Source: Streptomyces liliifuscus (lineage in GTDB: Bacteria; Actinomycetota; Actinomycetes; Streptomycetales; Streptomycetaceae). Taken from it: 64,000 nt of DNA. This document shows, one piece after another, positions 40,635 through 48,774 of this stretch (positions are counted from its first letter, which is position 1; every line of letters begins with the position of its first letter). The notes beneath the pieces were generated by a model. The model saw only the letters and a list, made by a program, of their open reading frames with translations, did no database searches and was not told where the DNA came from. Where the stretch lies: assembly GCF_016598615.1 (NCBI RefSeq), contig NZ_CP066831.1:6820001-6884000 (forward strand). Direction: 5' to 3'. A program made the translations under genes and the position numbers.

Positions 40635-42084
40635 GGGACTCTCCCAGGTACTGCTCGGCGTGGCCGGCGATCAGGTCGAGCACGGCGGAGATGTCGTCCG
40701 TCGTGGTCTCGGGGTTGAGCAGGGTGAACTTGAGGAAGTGGCGGCCGCCGACCTTCGTACCCGCGACCACCGCGTCGCCGGAGGCGAACAGAGCCTTGCG
40801 GGCGTACAGGTTGGCGCGGTCGATCTCGGCCGGGTCGGTGACGGCCGCCGGGATGTAGCGGAAGACGAGGGTGGACAGCGACGGCTCGACCACGACGTCG
40901 TAGCGCGGGTCGGCCGCGAGCAGCTTCCAGCCCTGCCCGGCCAGGTCGCAGACCTCGTCGAAGAGCTGGCCGATGCCGTCGGCGCCCATCACACGCAGTG
41001 TCATCCACAGCTTGAGGGCGTCGAAGCGGCGCGTGGTCTGCAGGGACTTGTCGACCTGGTTGGGGATGCGCTCCTGCACCATGCGGCGCGGGTTGAGGTA
41101 CTCCGCGTGGTAGGTCGCGTGGCCCAGGGTGGCCGCGTCGCGGACCAGCAGGGCGGAGGAACTCACCGGCTGGAAGAAGGACTTGTGGTAGTCCACGGTC
41201 ACCGAGTCGGCGCGCTCGATGCCGTCGATGCGGTGCCGGTTCTTCAGGGACGCGAGCAGTCCGCAGCCGTACGCGGCGTCGACGTGCATCCAGGCACCGA
41301 ACTGCTCGCACAGCTCGGCGATCTCGGGCAGCGGGTCGATGGAACCGAAGTCGGTGGTGCCCGCGGTCGCGACGACGGCCATCGGGACCAGGCCGTCGCG
41401 CTTGCAGCGCTCCAGCTCGCGGGCGAGCGCGACCGTCTGCATGCGCTTGTCGTTGCCCACGGGGATCGAGACCACGGAGTCCTGGCTGAGGCCCAGGAGT
41501 TTTGCCGACTTCTTGACGCTGAAGTGGCTCACCTCGGAGGCGAAGATCCGCAGTTTGGCGTGCGAGGCAGACGCTTCCGACCCTCCCTGCCCCGGCTTGG
41601 CCTCCTCGCGGGCCAGCAGCAGCGCCTGGAGGTTGGACTGCGAGCCGCCGGAGGTGAACACGCCGTCGGCGGCGGGCCCGAACCCGATGCGCTCGTTGGT
41701 CCAGTCGACGAGCTTGCGCTCGATGAGGGTGCCGCCGGCCGACTGGTCCCAGGTGTCGAGGGAGGAGTTGACGGCGGAGAGGACCGCCTCGCCGAGCACG
41801 GCGGGTATGACCACCGGGCAGTTGAGGTGCGCGAGGTAGCGGGGGTGGTGGAAGTAGATCGCGTCCCGGAGGTAGACGTCCTCCAGCTCGTCGAGCACCG
41901 CGGTCGTGTCGTGCAGCGGCTTGTCGAGGTCGATCTGCTCGATCCGGGGCGAGAGGGCGTCGACCGTGACGCCTGTGAACGGACGGTCGGTGGTGGCGAG
42001 TTTGGCCGCCACCCGCTCTATTCCTTCGGTCACGGAGCGGCGGTACCGCTCCGCGGTCGTGTCATTGAGCAGGTGCGAGCGCAT
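40618..42084 (-). CDS. desA: PLP-dependent lysine decarboxylase
   Basis: 488 residues from ATG with GGAGGA upstream. Group II (glutamate/tyrosine-type) decarboxylase; PLP Lys in VDYHKSFF, with HVDAAYGCGLLAS and TSGGSQSNLQALLLAREEA. It makes cadaverine from lysine, the first step of desferrioxamine. First gene of the des operon, with a palindromic iron box 67 bp upstream. Confidence 0.96.
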   Translation of the reverse strand: MRSHLLNDTTAERYRRSVTEGIERVAAKLATTDRPFTGVTVDALSPRIEQIDLDKPLHDTTAVLDELEDVYLRDAIYFHHPRYLAHLNCPVVIPAVLGEAVLSAVNSSLDTWDQSAGGTLIERKLVDWTNERIGFGPAADGVFTSGGSQSNLQALLLAREEAKPGQGGSEASASHAKLRIFASEVSHFSVKKSAKLLGLSQDSVVSIPVGNDKRMQTVALARELERCKRDGLVPMAVVATAGTTDFGSIDPLPEIAELCEQFGAWMHVDAAYGCGLLASLKNRHRIDGIERADSVTVDYHKSFFQPVSSSALLVRDAATLGHATYHAEYLNPRRMVQERIPNQVDKSLQTTRRFDALKLWMTLRVMGADGIGQLFDEVCDLAGQGWKLLAADPRYDVVVEPSLSTLVFRYIPAAVTDPAEIDRANLYARKALFASGDAVVAGTKVGGRHFLKFTLLNPETTTDDISAVLDLIAGHAEQYLGESLDRAS

Positions 42085-42150
42085 GGGGGAGTCCTCCGGG
42101 GGGACAGGAGAGAAACGGGCGCGTGAGAGAAGTGGGGGGCGGCGCTGAAC

Positions 42151-42169
42151 TTAGGTAAGCCTAACCTAA
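42151..42169. promoter_or_regulatory. Iron box (DmdR/IdeR) upstream of desA
   Basis: TTAGGTAAGCCTAACCTAA is a near-perfect 19-bp palindrome and fits the DmdR1 iron box. It is 67 bp before desA and just past the reductase stop. Represses the operon when iron is plentiful. Confidence 0.92.
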
Positions 42170-42270
42170 CTTCCCGTGGGTGTCCGCCCCACCCGTCACG
42201 CTGTGAGCTATGCCTCTCTGCCGTCACTTCGCCCGCTGCTTCCGCGTCGCTTCGCCCGACGCTTCTCCCG

Positions 42271-43188
42271 TCACTCGCCTCGCTCGCGCAGCTGCTCCTC
42301 GCTCAGTCCGCGCCGCCAGTAGCCGACGAAGGTGACCCGCCTGCGGTCGATCTCGCGCTCCCGCACGAGGTGGCGCCGCAGGGCCTTCACGCACCCGGAC
42401 TCGCCCGCGATCCAGGCGTACGGGGCCTGGGCTGAGGGGAGTTGGGCGGTGCGGATGGCTTCCAGGGCGAGGGGGGATGCCTCGGCGTGTGTCTCGCTGG
42501 AGGGCTCGTCCTGCGCGTTGTCCGGTATGGCGTCGTGCGTCTCGTCGCGTACGAGCCAGGTGATCTCCACGTCCGCGGATGTGGTGGGCTCGACGCGGTC
42601 GCCGGCGTGCGGGACCTCCAGCCAGACGCGGGCCTTCGTCCCGGCGGGCAGGGTCTCCAGGATGGCCGAGGCGGCGGGCAGGGCCGTCTCGTCGGCCCAG
42701 ATGAGGATCAGGTCTGCGTCGGCGGGCGGGCGGAACCGGATCGCCGTGTTGTCGGCGACGGACGGGCCGAGCAGGACGGCCCGGTCGCCGGCCTCGGCGT
42801 CCGCGGCCCAGCGGGAGGCCGGGCCCGCGGGAGTTGCGGCGCCCGGTTCCGTGCCGTGCAGCACGAAGTCGATGTCGATCTCTGTGGTGGCGCCGGTCGC
42901 GTCCTGGCGCAGGGCGCGCAGCGTGTACGAGCGCATGACCGCGCGGACGTCTTCGGGGGTGTCGATCCAGGCCTGGCGCCAGCCGTCGCCGTACTCCATC
43001 GGCATGACGGGGGTCTGCTGGCCGGGGCGGGGGAGGAAGAGCGAGAGGCTCTGGTCCTGGCCGTTCGAGGCGAAGGCGTGGATGTCCGGGCCGGTGAAGG
43101 TGACGCGGACGAGGGACGGGCTGAGCCGCCTCGTCCGTGTGACCTGAAGGGTGAAGAAACGGAACGGGGCGGCTACTGCCGTCGGCAT
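42271..43188 (-). CDS. desF: Siderophore-interacting protein, likely ferric reductase
   Basis: 305 residues from ATG at 43188 with AGGAGC upstream. FAD-binding N-terminal half (LSPSLVRVTFTGPDIHAF, RSYTLRAL, DIDFVLHG) and NADPH-type C-terminal half (RVWLEVPHAGD, YAWIAGESGCVKALRRHL), the SIP/ViuB family. It would reduce and release iron from imported ferrioxamine in the cytoplasm. The position between desE and desA fits desF from memory; the acronym is by synteny. Confidence 0.88.
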   Translation of the reverse strand: MPTAVAAPFRFFTLQVTRTRRLSPSLVRVTFTGPDIHAFASNGQDQSLSLFLPRPGQQTPVMPMEYGDGWRQAWIDTPEDVRAVMRSYTLRALRQDATGATTEIDIDFVLHGTEPGAATPAGPASRWAADAEAGDRAVLLGPSVADNTAIRFRPPADADLILIWADETALPAASAILETLPAGTKARVWLEVPHAGDRVEPTTSADVEITWLVRDETHDAIPDNAQDEPSSETHAEASPLALEAIRTAQLPSAQAPYAWIAGESGCVKALRRHLVREREIDRRRVTFVGYWRRGLSEEQLRERGE

Positions 43189-43257
43189 GGCTTTTGCTCC
43201 TGAGTTTGCGTCAGGGGGCGGGTTCGCTCCGCTGGGTGGGGCGGGGCGTTGCGTGCG

Positions 43258-43428
43258 GGGTGGTGGGGGCTGGTCGCGCAGTTCCTCGCGCCCCTGAAAG
43301 ATTGCGCAGTTCCCCGCGCCCCTGAGGGGGTGGTGGCCGGGTCGCACAGTGCGGGTCGGCTTGGGTTGCTCGCGCAGTTCCCCGCGCCCCTGAAAGACTG
43401 CGCCGTTCCCCGGGCCCCTGAAGGGCGC
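43258..43428. repeat. Cluster of dispersed-repeat units
   Basis: At least four partial units in one 274-bp gap: 43261-43299 (GGTCGCGCAGTTCCTCGCGC), 43299-43330 (GCGCAGTTCCCCGCGCCCCT), 43361-43395 and a diverged 43396-43420. It suggests local tandem copying in the region between desE and the reductase. Confidence 0.75.
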
Positions 43429-43462
43429 CCAAGTGCCGGCGCGCCTTCAAAGGGGGGGCGGG

Positions 43463-44512
43463 TCAGGCGACCTTCTTGGCCTTTTCTATTGCTTCGGCGA
43501 GGGTGTTGAGCATGGGGGTGCACTTGTCGTAGGAGAGGATCGGCTCCGGGGTGCGGGGGATGACCTGGTCGGCCTTGACCGCGGGGAGCTTCTTCCAGGT
43601 GGCCTCGGTGATGTCGGCGGGCTGGATGGTCGCGGTGCGGTCGTCCATCATGATGATGTCCGCCGGGTACTTGTCGACGTTCTCCCAGCTCAGGTTCTCG
43701 TACCAACCGCCGCTGGCCTTCAGGGCCTTGGCGGAGGGCTCGACGAGGTTCACGCCGAGGGCCTTGAAGTACTCCAGGTCGATGGAGAGGTTCGAGCCGG
43801 AGACGTAGAAGATGTCCTGGCTCGCGGAGCCGATGAGGACCTTGATCTCCGGGCGGGCCTTGGCGGCCTTGCGCAGCCGCTCGGCGGCCGTCTCGAAGTT
43901 CTTCTTCGCCTCGACGGTCTTGGCGGCCTTCACGTCGGCGCCCAGCGATTCGGCGAGCGCGAGCATGCGCTCCAGCGGCTTGGGCAGCTGACGGTCGTAG
44001 ACGGAGATGCCGACGCTCGGGGCGAGCTTGAGGATCTTGTCCTCGGACTCCTCGGGGACGTACCAGAGGGTGCCGGCGTCGTCGAACATCGTGGAGATCA
44101 GCACGTCGGGGGCGAGCCCCGCGTACTTCTCGATGTTGAACTCGCCCCACGTGTTGCCGAGGACCGTCACCTTGCTGACGTCCATGTCGCCGGCCTGGAC
44201 ATCGGCCTTGCCGTCCTTGGTCTTCGTCGGACCGAAGACACCCTTGACCTCGATGCCGTAGTCGTGGAGGGCGGCGGCGACACCGGTGAAGGCGACGATG
44301 TTGGCCGGGATCCTGTCCAGCTTCACCGTCGTGCCGCGGTCGTCCTCGAAGCTCCACGGGCCTGACGCGGCGGCGCTTTTCGTCGCGTCCGCCGAGCCAC
44401 CGCTCTTCGAGTCTTCGTCACCGCAGGCGGCGAGCGCGGCACCGAGGCCGAGGGCGCCACCGGCGGCGAGGATGCCGCGGCGGGTGAGGTGAGTGGCACG
44501 GGCGTTGGACAT
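43463..44512 (-). CDS. desE: Ferrioxamine-binding lipoprotein
   Basis: 349 residues from ATG. Twin-Arg-containing signal (LTRRGILAAGG) and lipobox LAAC with Cys30; Ser/Gly linker; class III (FecB-like) periplasmic binding fold with a helical backbone. It binds ferric desferrioxamine at the membrane and passes it to an ABC permease that is not in this window. Iron box 51 bp before the start. Separated from the next des gene by repeats. Confidence 0.94.
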   Translation of the reverse strand: MSNARATHLTRRGILAAGGALGLGAALAACGDEDSKSGGSADATKSAAASGPWSFEDDRGTTVKLDRIPANIVAFTGVAAALHDYGIEVKGVFGPTKTKDGKADVQAGDMDVSKVTVLGNTWGEFNIEKYAGLAPDVLISTMFDDAGTLWYVPEESEDKILKLAPSVGISVYDRQLPKPLERMLALAESLGADVKAAKTVEAKKNFETAAERLRKAAKARPEIKVLIGSASQDIFYVSGSNLSIDLEYFKALGVNLVEPSAKALKASGGWYENLSWENVDKYPADIIMMDDRTATIQPADITEATWKKLPAVKADQVIPRTPEPILSYDKCTPMLNTLAEAIEKAKKVA

Positions 44513-44562
44513 GGCGTGGCTGCTTTCGAACAGGGCGGATGACCCACCGGACAGTGCGGAAG

Positions 44563-44581
44563 GTAGGTTAGCCTAACCTCA
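44563..44581. promoter_or_regulatory. Iron box upstream of desE
   Basis: GTAGGTTAGCCTAACCTCA, with a perfect 15-bp inner palindrome AGGTTAG-C-CTAACCT, 51 bp before desE. Same regulator expected as at desA. Confidence 0.9.
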
Positions 44582-44848
44582 CCACTTGTCCAGGGGGTGG
44601 CCCTCACCTGCTGGAACGCCCGGAGCGGTCCATGGTGGCACCTGTGAGCAGCCTGTGCACCCCGAGCCTGGGGGAGGCCGCGGGTGTGATCTTTTCGGCC
44701 AATGAGGCCCAACTCCCTTGTCACTCATGCCCCGTTGACCTCGGGTTTTGCCCTTGACATGTGCGCACCACGGATATGTAGGGTGCCTCAACTGTGAACA
44801 TCCCGTGACTCCCTGTTGGGGATTTCATGGGGTCGGGGGAGGCACGGG

Positions 44849-47800
44849 GTGGGCTTGTCTGTGTGTAAGCGCGGCAGCGGTAGGGCGTTTGTGACAGCGC
44901 TTTCGGTGGCGGTCGTCGGGGGTGTGCTGCCGATGACCGGCTATGGCGGTGCAGCCCATGCCGAGGTGCCGTCGACGCAACGGAGTGCCGCGGCGGGGGG
45001 CATTCCGCAGGCAGCCCGATCCTCGGCGGCACTGGCTGCCGAGACCGGGGAGCCCGTGGAGGTGCTCCACGAGCGCACCGAGTACTCGCAGGTGTTCGCC
45101 CAGCCGGATGGCAGCTTCAAACTCACTCAGTCGACCACTCCGCGGCGAGTCAAGGGTGCCGACGGGGCATGGCAGCCCGTCGACGTCACGCTGGAGAAGC
45201 GCGCCGACGGCCGTATCGCGCCGAAGGGCGCGGTGGTGGACCTGTCCTTCGCCGACGGGGGTGCGGGTTCGGACATGATCCGCATCGGGGACCGCAAGGG
45301 GCGTGCGCTCACCCTGGGCTGGGATCGTGAACTGCCGGAACCGGTTCTGGACGGGGATACGGCCACGTACCGCGAGGTGCTTCCCGGCGTCGACCTGCTG
45401 CTGACGGCGACGCCAGAGTCGTATCGCGAGGTTCTGGTGGTCAAGACACCGCAGGCGGCTACGAGTCCGGCGTTGGACAAGGTGGTTCTCGGCGTCGACA
45501 GCGAGGGGCTGGAGGTCCGGCCCAACACCAATGGTGGGTTGGTGGCCGAGAACGAGGACGGGGTGGAGGTCTTCACCGGACCACCGGGGCGGATGTGGGA
45601 CTCCGCCGGTGAGGCCGCCGAGGGTTCTGGCCCTCAGACCATGATGGGCGAGGGTGCTGCCGCAGCCGAGGGTGAGGAGAGAGATCCGGCTGTCGGCCCC
45701 GGAAACGGTGCAGCTTCCGCGGTGATGCCTGTGCAGGTCGAAGGCGACAGCATCGCCGTCGTGCCGGACGCCGAGATGTTGGAAAGGGCCGGCACTGTCT
45801 ACCCGGTCTATATCGATCCGGCGGTTGGGCTCGGGCACACGTACCGCGCGGTTCTGTCCTCCGACGGTGACAGTTTCTGGATGTTCAAGGGGGCCGGCTA
45901 CGGCATTGGCCGATGCGGTTCCAACTCCCAGGGTGCGTGCACCACCGGTGCCTGGTACACGAACCGGATGTACTTCCAGTTCAACTCCGCGAGTGCGTTG
46001 CGCGGCAAGTACGTGATCGATTCGACGTTCCGGGCGTACGAGACGTGGTCGTTCGACTGCACCCCGGCCTGGGTGGACCTGGAACGCACCGACGGAATCT
46101 CTTCGGGCAGCAAGTGGCCGGGCCCCGGCGGACCCAAGTCGGACAACAGCTGGGACCAGCTGGGAGACAAGTACGTTGCGGCGGGACGTGGCACCGCTTG
46201 TGCGCCGGAGCAGCCGAACTCGTGGATCGAGTTCAACGACAATCCGGCCGAGGCGGATGAGAATCTGAACTCCACGGTACGGAACTTCGCCGACGGCAAG
46301 ATCGACAACCTGACGCTCATGCTCAAGGCGAAGGACGAATCGGACGTCACCGCCTGGAAGCGCTTCGACGACAACGCCGAACTCGAGGTGGAGTTCGCCT
46401 ACCAGCCCGGGGTGCCCACGCGGTACGGGGTATGGCCGGGCAACATGGGCGGCGACCCGGATGACGTGCAGTGCTCCACCTCTTCCTCCAACCCCGTCGT
46501 CGTCACCCGGGCTGAGCCGTATGTGCAGGCGGCTGTGCAGACCAAGGTCGAGCACAGCAAGGGGGACTCGGAAGGCCTGCTCCAGGCCGAGTGGGTGATG
46601 GAGCGACGGCAGGCCGACGGCACCTGGGTGAGCAGTTGGAGCGACTACAAACCCGACTCCGGTTGGGACCCCGACGGCACCGTGGAGACAGCGAAGGTCT
46701 CTGCGCGGGTGGACAAGACGGTGTACCGGGTCAAGGCACGTACTCAGTCGCATTGGACCTACCAGAGCAAGTCCGGAGACCTGTTCTCGTCCTACACCCC
46801 GTGGTGCTACTTCAAGGTCGATGCCGATCGGCCCCAAGCCCCCGTCGTGAGCGCCGTGCAGGGCGGCATCTATTCGCTGTGCGTCACGGAGGACTGTGGG
46901 GCCCAGGGCGGTCCCGGCACCCGGGGCAAGCTGCACTTCGCTCAGAACTCAGCGGACACCGATGTCGTGAAGTACGAGTGGCGGCTGCCGGGCATGACCA
47001 AGCCCAAGTTCATCACCGGTGCCAGTGTGGACGAGGAGATCACGCCTCTTGTGGCCGGCCGTCAGACCTTGCAGATCCGCGGATGGGACGCCGGAGGCTA
47101 CGGTGAGTGGGCGTACGTCAAGATCAAGGTCGCAGCCGCGCAAGGCGCGCTCGGCCGATGGCACTTCGACGACTCCCCGGCGGGCTCAGCCGAAAAACTG
47201 GCCAAGGACAGCGCGGTTGAAGGCGCGGTCCGCCACAACGCGACGATGTTCACCGAGGGCACAGGCTTCTCCTCGCTCGCACGCCGTGGAGACGCGGACC
47301 AGTCGCTTTGGTTGGACAGCACCGACCCGGCCAAACAGCAGGGATATGCGGCCACTTCGACACCTGTTCTCAACACGAGTGACTCCTTCACCGTGTCGAC
47401 GTGGGCGTATCTGACCGATGCATCGGCCAACAGGGTGGTCCTGGCTCAGCCGGGCAGCGCGTCGAACGCCTTCACGCTGTACTACTCGACCTCCTACAAA
47501 GCGTGGGTGTTCAACCGCACCGACCAGGACAAGGCCGCCCCGGTCTTCATTCGCTCCATTGCCGATCAGCAGAATCCTCAACTGAAGGTATGGACGCACC
47601 TGGCGGGTGTCTTCAAGACCGAGGGCGACGACGGGATCCCGGACACCGATCCGACGAACGACACGATTCAGTTGTTCGTCAATGGTCGGCCCCAGGGGCA
47701 GCCGGTGAACCTGGCCAGCGCGGCCTCCACCTACCAGCCCTGGTCGGCCTCCGGCACTCTGCAGTGGGCGCGCTCGGTCAAGGCGGGTACGGGGCAGGAA

Positions 47801-48652
47801 TTCTTCCGAGGCCGACTCGACGAGACGGCTGTTTGGCAGCGGCCCCTCACTGAGGCGGAAATACGTCTGGAAGGCCTGCTCAGCGAGAACGAGGCCGCCG
47901 CAACGGAGTTGATGGCGGAGTGGGATGCCTCCACATCAACAGGCACCGCCCTGGCGGAGAAAACGGGCTACCCGTTCCCGGCGATGACACTTGCCGGAAG
48001 CGCCAAACTCGAAGAGAGTCCGCAGCTGCTGACACTGGACGGTGCCAACAGCTACGCCACCACCACCGGACCAGCGGTCGACGAGACCGGTTCCTTCACT
48101 GTCAGCGCGCTGACCCGGGCAGATTCCGCCAAGCTGATCGGCAAAGCCGACGGCTACACCATGACCGTCGCCAAGCAGAAGATCGGCAACGAGGCGTCGT
48201 GGGCCCTGAAGCTGGTCAAACTGGCCGACGACATCGACGGCGACGGCAAACCTGAATGCCTCTGGCGTTTCGAGCGCGCCAAGGTCGACGCCACGGGGAA
48301 GAAGACCGCAACCACGCACGTGTCGGCCACCGCGGTGGCGATCCTGGACGAACTCGTGCATGTCACCGGGGTGTACAACGCGGCCGAGGCATTCGAGGAC
48401 GGCGACGCCACCCGGTTCGGCAAACTGCACCTCTTCGTCGGCGCCGACGAACAGGTGGATGAAGCGACCGAGCCGAACTTCGCCGAGCCGCAGCAGGGCA
48501 CCGGCGAGCTCGCCATCGGCCGCGGCCACAGCAACGGCGCACCCGGTGAGTACCTGCCCGGTGCGGTGGAGGGCTTGCGCATCTGGACCGGAGCCATGGA
48601 GAGCCGTCAGATCGCCGAGCGAGTCCTCGGCGAGGCGACGCCCACCGGCTAA
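44849..48652 (+). CDS. Secreted LamG-like protein partnering the RHS toxin
   Basis: 1267 residues from GTG at 44849 with GGGGGAGG six bases upstream; a TTG at 44816 could extend it. Signal peptide (RAFVTALSVAVVGGVLPMTGYGGAAHA). The N-terminal half repeats the style of RHS-neighbour proteins (TTPRRVKGADGAWQPVDVTL, GVDLLLTATPESYREVLVVK), a middle DNRLRE-like region follows (YFQFNSASALRGKYV), and two LamG/concanavalin-like domains (about 767-960 and 1000-1185: GRWHFDDSPAG, SFTVSTWAYL, RIWTGAMESRQIAERVL). Likely exported partner of the large RHS gene, 122 bp downstream; binding role inferred. Confidence 0.75.
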   Translation: MGLSVCKRGSGRAFVTALSVAVVGGVLPMTGYGGAAHAEVPSTQRSAAAGGIPQAARSSAALAAETGEPVEVLHERTEYSQVFAQPDGSFKLTQSTTPRRVKGADGAWQPVDVTLEKRADGRIAPKGAVVDLSFADGGAGSDMIRIGDRKGRALTLGWDRELPEPVLDGDTATYREVLPGVDLLLTATPESYREVLVVKTPQAATSPALDKVVLGVDSEGLEVRPNTNGGLVAENEDGVEVFTGPPGRMWDSAGEAAEGSGPQTMMGEGAAAAEGEERDPAVGPGNGAASAVMPVQVEGDSIAVVPDAEMLERAGTVYPVYIDPAVGLGHTYRAVLSSDGDSFWMFKGAGYGIGRCGSNSQGACTTGAWYTNRMYFQFNSASALRGKYVIDSTFRAYETWSFDCTPAWVDLERTDGISSGSKWPGPGGPKSDNSWDQLGDKYVAAGRGTACAPEQPNSWIEFNDNPAEADENLNSTVRNFADGKIDNLTLMLKAKDESDVTAWKRFDDNAELEVEFAYQPGVPTRYGVWPGNMGGDPDDVQCSTSSSNPVVVTRAEPYVQAAVQTKVEHSKGDSEGLLQAEWVMERRQADGTWVSSWSDYKPDSGWDPDGTVETAKVSARVDKTVYRVKARTQSHWTYQSKSGDLFSSYTPWCYFKVDADRPQAPVVSAVQGGIYSLCVTEDCGAQGGPGTRGKLHFAQNSADTDVVKYEWRLPGMTKPKFITGASVDEEITPLVAGRQTLQIRGWDAGGYGEWAYVKIKVAAAQGALGRWHFDDSPAGSAEKLAKDSAVEGAVRHNATMFTEGTGFSSLARRGDADQSLWLDSTDPAKQQGYAATSTPVLNTSDSFTVSTWAYLTDASANRVVLAQPGSASNAFTLYYSTSYKAWVFNRTDQDKAAPVFIRSIADQQNPQLKVWTHLAGVFKTEGDDGIPDTDPTNDTIQLFVNGRPQGQPVNLASAASTYQPWSASGTLQWARSVKAGTGQEFFRGRLDETAVWQRPLTEAEIRLEGLLSENEAAATELMAEWDASTSTGTALAEKTGYPFPAMTLAGSAKLEESPQLLTLDGANSYATTTGPAVDETGSFTVSALTRADSAKLIGKADGYTMTVAKQKIGNEASWALKLVKLADDIDGDGKPECLWRFERAKVDATGKKTATTHVSATAVAILDELVHVTGVYNAAEAFEDGDATRFGKLHLFVGADEQVDEATEPNFAEPQQGTGELAIGRGHSNGAPGEYLPGAVEGLRIWTGAMESRQIAERVLGEATPTG

Positions 48653-48774
48653 CCGACCACGAGGGCGGCAGCCGGATCCGGCACGGACACCGCTCACTCA
48701 GGCACAGGCAACCGAACAGATCCCTGCACATGGATCCAGGTGGGTCACACGATGACGATGGGGCGGAAAAGGCC

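Noticed and set aside
43258..43428. CRISPR-like array
   Set aside because: Units are unequal, with no constant spacers and with inverted partners; they are dispersed-repeat copies.
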